From Parafrankia discariae (GTDB lineage: Bacteria > Actinomycetota > Actinomycetes > Frankiales > Frankiaceae): a stretch of 64,000 bases of DNA. The notes under the pieces were generated by a model that saw only the letters and a program-made list of their open reading frames with translations, was not told where the DNA came from and did no database searches. Where the stretch lies: contig NZ_KB891252.1 of the NCBI RefSeq assembly GCF_000373365.1, positions 1-64,000 on the forward strand. The letters run 5' to 3'. Shown here piece after piece: positions 43,766-52,142 of this stretch (position 1 is its first letter; every line of letters starts with the position of its first letter). A program made the position numbers and the translations under genes.

Positions 43766-43794
43766 AGCGTGCTCCGCGGCCCGGGCGTAGTCAA
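43766..43794 (-). promoter_or_regulatory. Possible ilvA promoter
   Basis: Minus-strand TTGACT (43794-43789), 17-bp spacer, CACGCT (43771-43766). The -10 is weak, but the predicted start falls on the leader peptide GTG. Confidence 0.35.
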
Positions 43795-44561
43795 ACCAGC
43801 GCCCGCACCGACGAACCACCGCCACGGCGGGCGTACGGGCCGCCGGGCGCCGGGCTTCCTCGATCCGCGGCGCCGAGCGGATCACGGACGGGTCCGGAGC
43901 CGACAGCCGTCAACCACATACGAGAACACCCTAAATGCCCCGATTCGGGAGGCGTTCGTCGTCTTTTTGCTCCACAAACAAGACTTACGGCCCACAACCC
44001 GCCAACAAGAATGTCCGCGAAAGATCTCGACGGTACGGAAGTCGCCCGGGAAGTCTCCGACACCGGGCCGCCGGGAACGACCGCGAATGGCCACGGGGCG
44101 AGATGCGGGACCGCCAAGTACGACCAAGACGTCGGGCGACATGTCGCCCGGAACGGGCGGCGCATCTCGATGCCGCCGGACCGGTGCACGGGAAGGGCGG
44201 CGGCGCGCACGGACAACCGCCGGCGGGCGCAATACGGCCCGCCCGGCGGCGGAAGCGGCGGCTTTCCGCCGGGCGGCTGACGCGATTTCCCGGCGGCGAA
44301 TCAACATCCGACACCATTTCACGGCAATTCCCGGACACGAACCACGCAACACCGCCCCGCCGGGCGGTGGGGCGGCGTACCGGCGGGCCCACCGACGGAC
44401 GCCCTGGCCGGCGGCGGAACCACCCGGCGGAAGGCCGGACACCGCCGGCCATCCGGCCTACCCGGCCGCCAGCCGCCCGGCCCGCGGCGGACGGCCCGCG
44501 GCGCGGACGAACCGTCGTCCCACCGCCGGCGCGGACGAACCGTGGCCTCACCCGTGGGCCG
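43795..44561. other. Intergenic region between guaA and the ilvA leader
   Basis: About 770 bp with no supported gene. Bases ~43900-44040 are clearly richer in A and T than the surroundings. A perfect 18-bp palindrome, CGGGCGACATGTCGCCCG, lies at 44133-44150. Several open frames exist on both strands, but their compositions (Arg/Pro/Gly runs) look like chance. Confidence 0.4.
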
Positions 44562-46166
44562 CTACTCCCACTCGATCGTGCCCGGCGGCTTCGAGGTGAT
44601 GTCGTAGACGACCCGGTTGACCTGTGGAACCTCGTTGACGACCCGGTTGCTGATGCGTTCCAGCAGGTCGTAGGGCAAGCGGGCCCAGTCGGCGGTCATC
44701 GCGTCCTCGCTGGTCACCGCGCGCAGCACCACCGGGAAGCCGTAGGTCCGCTCGTCGCCCTGGACCCCGACCGACCGCACGTCCGCGAGCAGCACGGCGA
44801 AGACCTGCCAGATCTCCCGGTCGAGCCCCGCGCGACGGATCTCGTCCCGGACGACCGCGTCGGCGGCCCGGACGATCTCGAGCCGTTCGGGGGTGACCTC
44901 ACCGATGATGCGGACAGCCAGCCCCGGACCCGGGAACGGCTGGCGCCAGACGATGTCCTCGGGCAGCCCGAGCTCCTCACCGAGCCGGCGGACCTCGTCC
45001 TTGAACAGGGTGCGCAGCGGTTCGACCAGGTCGAACTGCAGGTCGTCCGGCAGGCCGCCGACATTGTGGTGAGACTTGATCTTGGCGGCGGTGGGTGAGC
45101 CCGACTCGATGACGTCCGGGTAGAGAGTGCCCTGGACGAGGAAACCGATGTGCGTTCCCTCCGCCTCCGCCCGGGCGTCGAGCTCACGCGCGGACTCCTC
45201 GAAGACGCGAATGAACTCCCGCCCGATGATCTTCCGCTTCCGCTCCGGATCCGTCACGCCGGCCAGCGCCGAGGCGAAGCGGTCCGCCGCCTTCACATGG
45301 ACGAGGTCGACGCCGGTGGAGGCGACGAAGTCGCGCTCGACCTGCTCCGCCTCACCCGCCCGCAACAGCCCGTGGTCGACGAACACGCAGGTCAGCGTGT
45401 CGCCAACGGCGCGCTGCACCAGCGCGGCGGCCACCGCGGAATCGACGCCGCCGGACAGGCCGCAGATGAGGCGGCCGCCGCCGACCTGGGCCCGCACCGC
45501 GGTGACGGCCTCCTCGACAATGTTGATCATCGTCCAGGACGGCCGGCAGCCCGCGCCGACCAGCAGGAAGTGCCGCAGGACGTCCATCCCGCGCTCGCTG
45601 TGCACGACCTCGGGGTGGAACTGCACGCCGTAGAGCCGGCGGGTGGGGTCCTCGAACGCCGCGACCGGGGTGGACGGCGTCGACGCGGTCACCCGGAACC
45701 CCGGGGGCGCGGCGGTCACCGAGTCGCCGTGCGACATCCAGACCTGCTGGCTGGTGGGGAGGCCGTCGAAGAGCACTCCGGGGTCGGCCACCCGCAGCCG
45801 GGTGGCCCCGTACTCGGCGGTGCCGGTGCGGGCGACCGTGCCGTCCAGCGCCTGCGCCATCACCTGGTGGCCGTAGCAGATACCCAGGACGGGCACCCCG
45901 GCCGCGAACAGCGCGGGGTCGACCCGGGGGGCACCCGAGGAGTAGACGGACTTCGGTCCGCCGGAGAGGATGAGCGCGGCCGGCCGCCGGGCCAGGATCT
46001 CGGCTACCGGCATATCCCACGGGACGATCTCCGAGTACACATGGCACTCGCGAACGCGCCGAGCGATCAACTGGGCGTACTGGGCGCCGAAGTCGATCAC
46101 GAGAACCGGATCGTAACCGGGATGTGCGCCGGTGGAGCCATAGCTGGCGCGAGGTGACTCGTTCAC
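44562..46166 (-). CDS. guaA: GMP synthase (glutamine-hydrolysing)
   Basis: The 534-residue enzyme converts XMP to GMP with glutamine and ATP. N-terminal class I glutaminase: [35 protein letters not shown] (catalytic Cys) and [14 protein letters not shown] (His and Glu). The ATP-pyrophosphatase domain has [20 protein letters not shown] (PP-loop). The dimerisation domain has [16 protein letters not shown] and ends PPGTIEWE, the standard GuaA C-terminus. The start is GTG 46166. It is monocistronic here, about 14 kb from guaB and guaB3. Confidence 0.97.
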   Translation of the reverse strand: MNESPRASYGSTGAHPGYDPVLVIDFGAQYAQLIARRVRECHVYSEIVPWDMPVAEILARRPAALILSGGPKSVYSSGAPRVDPALFAAGVPVLGICYGHQVMAQALDGTVARTGTAEYGATRLRVADPGVLFDGLPTSQQVWMSHGDSVTAAPPGFRVTASTPSTPVAAFEDPTRRLYGVQFHPEVVHSERGMDVLRHFLLVGAGCRPSWTMINIVEEAVTAVRAQVGGGRLICGLSGGVDSAVAAALVQRAVGDTLTCVFVDHGLLRAGEAEQVERDFVASTGVDLVHVKAADRFASALAGVTDPERKRKIIGREFIRVFEESARELDARAEAEGTHIGFLVQGTLYPDVIESGSPTAAKIKSHHNVGGLPDDLQFDLVEPLRTLFKDEVRRLGEELGLPEDIVWRQPFPGPGLAVRIIGEVTPERLEIVRAADAVVRDEIRRAGLDREIWQVFAVLLADVRSVGVQGDERTYGFPVVLRAVTSEDAMTADWARLPYDLLERISNRVVNEVPQVNRVVYDITSKPPGTIEWE

Positions 46167-46444
46167 CCATCAAGCCTACGGAGGGCGGTGGACCCCCGTG
46201 CGGCAGGCGGCGGGGCCGTGCACTCGCCCCCCATTGGGGCCGCCTTCGACTGTGGCGGCGAACCACTGACGAACCCGCCGGCGAACCCGCTGACGAAGGG
46301 CCGCCGAACCGACGAACCGATCGATCGATCGACCGAACGGGCCACCGAACGCGATGAACCCCCAGATGCCATCGCTAAGACCCCTTGAACGTCACTGACG
46401 ACGATGGACAGACCGACCGACAGTGCTCACCGAGGAGGTCATCG
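46167..46444. other. Divergent intergenic region, guaA / conservon
   Basis: About 280 bp. It holds a GATCGATCGATCGA run (46319-46333) in a series of GAACC/CCGAAC repeats. No gene supported. Confidence 0.4.
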
Positions 46445-46537
46445 GTGACTAACTCGGCGCAAACCGCCCACAACTGGCCTCAGCCCGACAACGGGCGTAC
46501 GGTAGGCGCCTTTCGGGTGCTCAGTACGTACCGCTAA
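46445..46537 (+). CDS. 30-codon open reading frame upstream of the conservon
   Basis: GTG 46445 is preceded by GAGGAGGT at good spacing, one of the strongest ribosome sites in the region. It encodes a 30-residue peptide beginning TNSAQTAHNWPQPDNGRTVG and ending in LSTYR. Its TAA (46535-46537) is one base before GTG 46539, an in-frame start of the sensor kinase gene, so coupled translation is possible. Not recognised. Confidence 0.45.
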   Translation: MTNSAQTAHNWPQPDNGRTVGAFRVLSTYR

Positions 46538-46640
46538 GGTGCGTTGTGAGGGACATCCGGGCCCGATACCGAGCCATCCTGGTACGACCTGTTCCGGGAG
46601 GCTGGCGGAGAGGTTGCGAAGGTACGTGCGCAGACAACCG

Positions 46641-49600
46641 ATGGCCAGCAGCACGGGCATGGCCGCAGACCAGCCACCGATGACGGTGACTGGTTCGTCC
46701 GTGGAAGACGAGGGCCACCACGACGACCGGCCCCCGGCACCGCCCCGGCCCGGGCGGTCCGGCGGCCGGAGTCTTCGTCATGCGGTGACCGACCCCACCA
46801 ACTGGCGGGTTCGCACCAAGCTGATCGCCATTCTCGCCGTGCCGATCGTGGCCATCCTGGTCAACTCCTCGATCCAGGCGGCATCGGTGCTGACCAGTAC
46901 CCGTGACGTGAACCGGGTGCGGGATCTGATCGAGATCAGCAGGTCGGCGTCCACGCTGGTCTACTCGCTGCAGCAGGAGCGGACCTTCACCACCGGCCTC
47001 GTCGCCCGCCCCGGCTCGCTGCCCGCGGTCGAGGCCCGCCGCACGGCGGTGAACGAGGCCTACACCAGCTACCAGAACGTCACCAAGGGGCGCATCGGAT
47101 CGTTCGGCCCGGAGGTCCAGGATGCGCTGAAGGCGGTCGACGACCGGCTGGGCCGCCTGGACTCACTGCGCCAGGCCTCCGTGCGGATGGTGGACCCGAG
47201 CTCGGTGCGCGCGGTCTACAAACCCCTCATCGACTCCCTGATCGATCTCGTCGTTCGGATCCCTCAGGGCAACGACGACCAGCAGCTGCTCACGAGCGTC
47301 ACCGCCACGGACCACCTCGTCCGGGCGAACGAGGAACTCGCCATCGAGCAGGCACTGGTGCACGGAGTGGCGATCAGTGGCCGCCCATTCACCACCGAGG
47401 ACTACCGAGAGTTCCTGAGCACCTACTCACAGCGCGTGGAACTGCTCCGGGCGTTCGAGGAAGACGCGACTCCCGCCGAGCTCGCCATTTACCGCGACAA
47501 GCTGGACTCCAACCAGAACAACGACATCGAGAACACCGGTCTGTATACGGAGCAGGTCCTCAACGCGCCGATCGGGCAGCCCCTGCAGAATACGGTGATC
47601 GACTCCGAGAAGTGGCTGCGGGCCACCAAGGAGACGATCGACCTCGGCACCGAGGTCACCGGCAGCCTGCTGGGCATCACCGACGACCGGGTCAGTGAGC
47701 TGCGCGGCGGGATCCAGCGCGGCGCGCTGCTGTCCGGTCTGCTGATCGTCGTCATCCTCGCCAGCGCCCTGCTCGCCGCGGTGGTCGTCGCCCGCTCGCT
47801 CGTCCGGCCGCTGCTCGCGCTGCGGACCGCGGCCCTCGACGTCGCCAGCCGGCGACTGCCCGAGGCCGTCCGCCGGTTGCGAGACTCCAGCGACCAGGAC
47901 ATCTCCGACGACGTCGAACTGATCGGTATCGACTCCGACGAGGAGATCGGTGAAGTCGCGCGGGCCTTCGACGCGGTCCACCGCGAGGCGGTCCGGCTCG
48001 CGTCCGAGCAGGCCGTGCTGCGGAACAACGTCAACGCGATGTTCGTGAACCTCTCCCGGCGAAGCCAGGGCCTCGTCGAACGGCAGCTCCGCCTGATCGA
48101 CGACCTGGAGAACCGCGAGCAGGACCCGGACCAGCTGGCCAACCTGTTCAAGCTCGACCACCTCGCCACCCGTATGCGACGGAACAACGAGTCCCTGCTG
48201 GTCCTCGCCGGCACGGACACCGCCCGCCGCTGGACGCACCCCGTCCCGGTCAACGAGGTCGTCCTGGCCGCGATCTCCGAGGTCGAGCAGTACACCCGGG
48301 TCAAGCAGACCGGGGCGGCGTCGGTGTCCATCGCCGGCAGCGGTGTCAGCGACGTCGTGCACCTGATCGCCGAGCTGCTCGAGAACGCCACCTCGTACTC
48401 GCCGCCGGTCACCGACGTCATGGTGTCCAGCCACTCGCTGGGCCCCGGCGCCGGGGCGATGATCGAGATCGAGGACCAGGGCATCGGCATGCCGGCCAAG
48501 GAGCTCGAGCGGGTCAACGAGCGACTGGCGAACCCGCCGATCGTCGACGTCTCCGTCTCCCGGACCATGGGTCTGTTCGCCGTCGGTCGGCTGGCCGGCC
48601 GGCACGGCATCCGCGTCCAGCTCCGCGAGTCGTCGTCCGGCGGTATCACCGCGGTCGTCCGGCTGCCCGCGAAGCTGGTCACCGGCGACGGCGGCGCGAT
48701 CCCCAGCGCCCCCCGCCCGGCCGCGGCGATCGGGCCGGGCGGGGGCGGGCCGGGCGGCTCCGCGCCGGGCGGCCCGCCCGGTGGCCGGGAGGCCCTCGCC
48801 CGCGGCGGCTCCAGCGGGCTGGCCCTGCCCCGCGGCAGCGACCGCAACGGCGCCGGGAACAGCCTGCCGACCACCAACTTCAGTCCCACCGTCGACCCGA
48901 ACGCGGCCGCCGCCGCCGGCGGATCGTCGCTGGCGCCGAGCGGCAACGGCTTCGGGCCGGGACAGGGCTTCGGGCAAGGTCCCGGGCAGGGGCAGGGCTT
49001 CGGGCAAGGTCCGGGGCAGGGCTTCGGGCAAGGTCCCGGGCAGGGGCAGGGCTTCGGGCCCGGTCAGGGCCCCGGGCAGGGATCGGGCTTCCCCAACACC
49101 GGCCCGGTGTCCCTGTTCGGCTCGAGCGGGGGCGGTCGCCCGGACGGGCCCGCCCGCAACGGGCACCACCCCGGTGACAGCCCCGACGAGCGCATGCTCA
49201 ACGGGGCGGGTCAGCCCCGGCGCGAGGAGAGCGGCCCGTTCCCGGCCCAGGGCCAGACCGGTCCCGAGGACTCCGCCGAGTTCGCGCTCGAGGCGTTCGA
49301 CTCGGGCCCGCTGCCCCAGCGTCTGGACGGCCAGAACCTCGACGACCGGAACGACCTCGACCCGCACACCGGGGAACACCCGTACACCTACCCGATGGCG
49401 ATCGGCCGCGGCGGCGAGGGCGACGAGCCCCAGCCGGAGCGCGCCGACACCGGCGGGTACCTGCTGCCCGACGTCCAGGCGGAGCAGGACGACTACCAGG
49501 ACGAGTACTCGGCACAGGCCGGCCCGCCGACCGGGCCGACCTCGATGTACGCCGAACCGGAGACCGACGCGCTCTCCCGGCCGGCCGGGGTGTTCAACCG

Positions 49601-50528
49601 GGCGCCCACCCGACCCAGCCCGGACCAGACCGGACCCTTCCCGCGGACCGGCCCGAACCTGGCCGCCGCGTTCCGCACGCCCAGGGAGACGGGCCCCCTC
49701 GAGCGGCCCGTCCAGCCCCGGGCCGAGGACACCGGCGAGCTGGCGACCGGCGGCGAGGGCGAGGACGCGGACACCACGCCGATCTTCGACTCCGTCTCGG
49801 CGTGGTTCCAGCGCCGGTCGCCGGCACCCTCGAACGGCGCGGCCAACGGGTCGGCGAACGGGGTCGCGAACGGGCAGGGTGAGCGGCGTGGGCAGCGGCC
49901 CGCCCGCGGCCCGGTCCGGACCCAGGGCGCCGGGCAGCAGCCGCCGGCGACCCGGCAGGCTCCGCCCGCGCAGCAGCCCAGCCACCAGGTCACCCCGCTG
50001 CCCCAGCGGCCCCAGCCGTCGGCGCCCGCGCACCGCGCCACGCCGCCTCCCGCGGCACCGCGCACGCCGGCCCGGGGAGAACCGATCGTCGAGTCCCCCG
50101 CGCGGGGGATCCGCCGTCCCGGCCTCGGTGCCGCGTTCCCCGGGGCCTCGGTTTCGGCCGGTGCCGCGCAGGCAGCGCGGCAGGCCCCGCAAACAGGACC
50201 GCAGCCTGTGGTCTCCGGTGGGCAGCCGCCGGAGGGCTCCTGGTCGTCCGCCGGCGATGCCGGTTGGAAGGCCGCGGAGCAGCTCCGCCAGCCCAGCGCC
50301 GGCGGGACCACCCGGTCCGGACTACCGGTTCGAGTTCCCATGACCCATCTCGTGCCCGGCAGCGCCGAACCAGCGGCTAGCCGGCGTCCCCCAGCAGAGC
50401 CGACGACACGCTCCCCAGAGGTTGTCGGTGGTCGGCTCGCCAGCTTCTACCAGGGCGTGCGGCAGGGACGTGATGTCGGAACCGACACCACGAGGAATCC
50501 CCGACGTGACGCGCAGGAGGAACGGTGA
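46641..50528 (+). CDS. cvnA: Conservon sensor kinase (CvnA-like) with nitrate-sensing-type domain
   Basis: A ~1295-residue protein. A first membrane helix (TKLIAILAVPIVAILVNSSI) is followed by a ~290-residue extracytoplasmic NIT-like sensor (LVYSLQQERTFTTGLVARPG), a second helix (GLLIVVILASALLAAVVVAR), HAMP, a dimerisation region (VNLSRRSQGLVERQLRLIDD) and a HATPase domain with ELLENATSYSPP and IEIEDQGIGMP. The last ~580 residues are Pro/Gly-rich, with GQGFGQGPGQ repeats (DNA ~48955-49085). This is the first gene of a cvn-type operon (kinase, roadblock, DUF742, GTPase), which acts as a membrane-associated signalling complex. Start 46641 (ATG) is one choice; GTG 46539 would couple to the 30-codon frame. 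Confidence 0.92.
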   Translation: MASSTGMAADQPPMTVTGSSVEDEGHHDDRPPAPPRPGRSGGRSLRHAVTDPTNWRVRTKLIAILAVPIVAILVNSSIQAASVLTSTRDVNRVRDLIEISRSASTLVYSLQQERTFTTGLVARPGSLPAVEARRTAVNEAYTSYQNVTKGRIGSFGPEVQDALKAVDDRLGRLDSLRQASVRMVDPSSVRAVYKPLIDSLIDLVVRIPQGNDDQQLLTSVTATDHLVRANEELAIEQALVHGVAISGRPFTTEDYREFLSTYSQRVELLRAFEEDATPAELAIYRDKLDSNQNNDIENTGLYTEQVLNAPIGQPLQNTVIDSEKWLRATKETIDLGTEVTGSLLGITDDRVSELRGGIQRGALLSGLLIVVILASALLAAVVVARSLVRPLLALRTAALDVASRRLPEAVRRLRDSSDQDISDDVELIGIDSDEEIGEVARAFDAVHREAVRLASEQAVLRNNVNAMFVNLSRRSQGLVERQLRLIDDLENREQDPDQLANLFKLDHLATRMRRNNESLLVLAGTDTARRWTHPVPVNEVVLAAISEVEQYTRVKQTGAASVSIAGSGVSDVVHLIAELLENATSYSPPVTDVMVSSHSLGPGAGAMIEIEDQGIGMPAKELERVNERLANPPIVDVSVSRTMGLFAVGRLAGRHGIRVQLRESSSGGITAVVRLPAKLVTGDGGAIPSAPRPAAAIGPGGGGPGGSAPGGPPGGREALARGGSSGLALPRGSDRNGAGNSLPTTNFSPTVDPNAAAAAGGSSLAPSGNGFGPGQGFGQGPGQGQGFGQGPGQGFGQGPGQGQGFGPGQGPGQGSGFPNTGPVSLFGSSGGGRPDGPARNGHHPGDSPDERMLNGAGQPRREESGPFPAQGQTGPEDSAEFALEAFDSGPLPQRLDGQNLDDRNDLDPHTGEHPYTYPMAIGRGGEGDEPQPERADTGGYLLPDVQAEQDDYQDEYSAQAGPPTGPTSMYAEPETDALSRPAGVFNRAPTRPSPDQTGPFPRTGPNLAAAFRTPRETGPLERPVQPRAEDTGELATGGEGEDADTTPIFDSVSAWFQRRSPAPSNGAANGSANGVANGQGERRGQRPARGPVRTQGAGQQPPATRQAPPAQQPSHQVTPLPQRPQPSAPAHRATPPPAAPRTPARGEPIVESPARGIRRPGLGAAFPGASVSAGAAQAARQAPQTGPQPVVSGGQPPEGSWSSAGDAGWKAAEQLRQPSAGGTTRSGLPVRVPMTHLVPGSAEPAASRRPPAEPTTRSPEVVGGRLASFYQGVRQGRDVGTDTTRNPRRDAQEER

Positions 50529-50947
50529 CACCCGTGAGTTCCGAAGCCCAGAACCTAAACTGGTTGATCAATAATTTTGTCGACCGGGTTCCGGGCGTCG
50601 CCCACACCGTGGTGGTCTCCGCCGACGGACTGCTGCTGGCGGTGTCGGACGGATTTCCACGCGACCGCGCGGACCAGCTCGCCGCGGTGGCCTCCGGGCT
50701 GGTGAGCCTCACCGGCGGGGCCGCCCGGGTGTTCGAGGCCGGCGCCGTCACCCAGACCGTCGTGGAGATGGAGCTCGGATTCCTTTTCATCATGGCCATC
50801 AGCGATGGGGCCAGCATGGCGGTACTCGCCGCACCGTCCTGTGACATCGGACTGGTCGGCTACGAGATGGCGTTGCTCGTCACCCGTGCCAAGGACGTTC
50901 TCACTCCGGCTCTGCGAGCCGAGCTGCAGGGAACGCTTCCGCGGTGA
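50525..50947 (+). CDS. cvnB: Roadblock/LC7 protein (CvnB-like)
   Basis: The 140-residue protein has the roadblock/LC7 fold signature: LNWLINNFVDRVPGVAHTVV, VSADGLLLAVSDGFPRDRAD, QLAAVASGLVSLTGGAARVF and GFLFIMAISDGASMAVLAAP. In conservons this protein acts as a GTPase-activating or scaffold partner of the small GTPase. GTG 50525 overlaps the kinase stop as GTGA, with AGGAGG in front, so the two are translationally coupled. Confidence 0.95.
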   Translation: MTPVSSEAQNLNWLINNFVDRVPGVAHTVVVSADGLLLAVSDGFPRDRADQLAAVASGLVSLTGGAARVFEAGAVTQTVVEMELGFLFIMAISDGASMAVLAAPSCDIGLVGYEMALLVTRAKDVLTPALRAELQGTLPR

Positions 50948-50972
50948 ACATGGGTAGGTCCAGGGAGTCAGG

Positions 50973-51332
50973 GTGAGCATCGATCCCGAGAACGCGCCCG
51001 GACCGGTCGTCCGCCCCTATGCGATGACCGGTGGGCGGACTCGGTCACGTTACGAGCTCGCCATCGAGGCACTCGTTTTCACGACCCCGCTCGGCGAGGA
51101 GCGGGTGCTAAGCCTCAACCTGGAGCAGCAGACCATCGCCGCCATGTGCCGGCAGGTGCGATCCATCGCCGAGATCGCCGCCGGTCTGAGGGTGCCTCTC
51201 GGAGTCGCCCGCGTCCTGGTAGGCGACATGGCGGACGAAGGCTTCGTCCGTGTCCACCAGCAGCCGGACCGCGATGAGGCACCGGATCTCGCGTTGCTCG
51301 AAAGGGTTCTCAGTGGCCTTCGAAAGCTCTGA
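50973..51332 (+). CDS. cvnC: DUF742 protein (CvnC-like)
   Basis: The 119-residue protein shows the DUF742 pattern: VVRPYAMTGGRTRSRYELAI at the start, LSLNLEQQTIAAMCRQVRSI then AEIAAGLRVPLGVARVLVGD, a winged-helix-like segment, and GFVRVHQQ. It is the third protein of the conservon and may bind the other components. GTG 50973 is the start; the 3' end overlaps the GTPase gene by 20 bases. Confidence 0.95.
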   Translation: MSIDPENAPGPVVRPYAMTGGRTRSRYELAIEALVFTTPLGEERVLSLNLEQQTIAAMCRQVRSIAEIAAGLRVPLGVARVLVGDMADEGFVRVHQQPDRDEAPDLALLERVLSGLRKL

Positions 51333-51909
51333 CCACAGACGGGTCAACTCCGCCGTCGCCACGACCTCGGTGAAGATCGTGGTGGCGGGCGGATTCGGCG
51401 CCGGCAAGACGACGTTCGTGGGCTCCGTGTCCGAGATCGTCCCGCTGCGCACCGAGGCCGTCATGACCGAGGCCGGCGCGCACGTCGACGACCTCACCCA
51501 CCTCGTGGACAAGACCACCACGACGGTCGCCATGGACTTCGGCCGCGTCTCGCTGGACGAGGACCTGATCCTGTACCTGTTCGGCACGCCCGGGCAGTAC
51601 CGGTTCTGGTTCATGTGGGACGACATCGTGCGCGGTGCCATCGGCGCGATCGTGCTGGCCGACACCAGGCGGCTCGCGGACTGCTTCGCCGCGGTCGACT
51701 ACTTCGAGCAGCGTCAGCTGCCGTTCGTCGTCGGCGTGAACTGCTTCGACGGGATTCTGCGGCACTCGATCGAGGATGTTCGCGAGGCCCTGCAGATCAA
51801 TCAGGCCGTCCCGATCATCACCTGCGACGCCCGCAACCGCGACTCCACGAAGAGCGCGCTGATCGCCGTCGTCGAGCACACGATGACCCGCGCGGCGGCG
51901 CGGACCTGA
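51313..51909 (+). CDS. cvnD: Conservon GTPase (CvnD-like)
   Basis: The 198-residue protein is a small Ras-like GTPase: P-loop KIVVAGGFGAGKTTFVGSVS, a switch region with TTTTVAMDFGRV, and YLFGTPGQYRFWFMWDDIVR (the DxxG position is FGTPGQ). The base-specificity NKxD motif reads VNCFDG, as often in this family. GTG 51313 is chosen because it gives the normal N-terminus and a typical overlap. It is the last gene of the conservon and is followed by a strong terminator. Confidence 0.95.
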   Translation: MAFESSDHRRVNSAVATTSVKIVVAGGFGAGKTTFVGSVSEIVPLRTEAVMTEAGAHVDDLTHLVDKTTTTVAMDFGRVSLDEDLILYLFGTPGQYRFWFMWDDIVRGAIGAIVLADTRRLADCFAAVDYFEQRQLPFVVGVNCFDGILRHSIEDVREALQINQAVPIITCDARNRDSTKSALIAVVEHTMTRAAART

Positions 51910-51938
51910 GCTATCACCGTTCCGGGATCTCCCGGGCG

Positions 51939-51986
51939 CGAAGGCGTGGGGGGTGCTCCGATTTCGGAGCACCCCCCACGCCTTCG
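51939..51986. terminator. Very strong terminator after the conservon
   Basis: A perfect 23-bp stem (51939-51961 and 51964-51986) closed by a TT loop and followed by GCTTTTCC. It lies 30 bp after the GTPase stop and can also serve the converging gene that ends at 52143. Confidence 0.92.
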
Positions 51987-52142
51987 GCTTTTCCGGTTCC
52001 GTCACCGCTTCCGCGGCCGTGATCGGGGCCGGGAGAGCCCCGGCTCCGATCACGCTTCGTGCCGCCGGCCCGCGCTTGGTGCTCGCGGCCCGGTGCTCGC
52101 GGCCTGGGGGCCGTGGCCGGGCGCCGTGGCCGGGGCTTCGGG

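Noticed and set aside
43935-44561. Coding genes in the guaA-ilvA gap
   Set aside because: Frames on both strands are Arg/Pro/Gly-rich, overlap each other and lack ribosome sites or motifs.
47427-50192. Minus-strand 921-residue open frame opposite the sensor kinase
   Set aside because: Low-complexity Arg/Gly/Val content and no motifs; the plus strand has a clear kinase.
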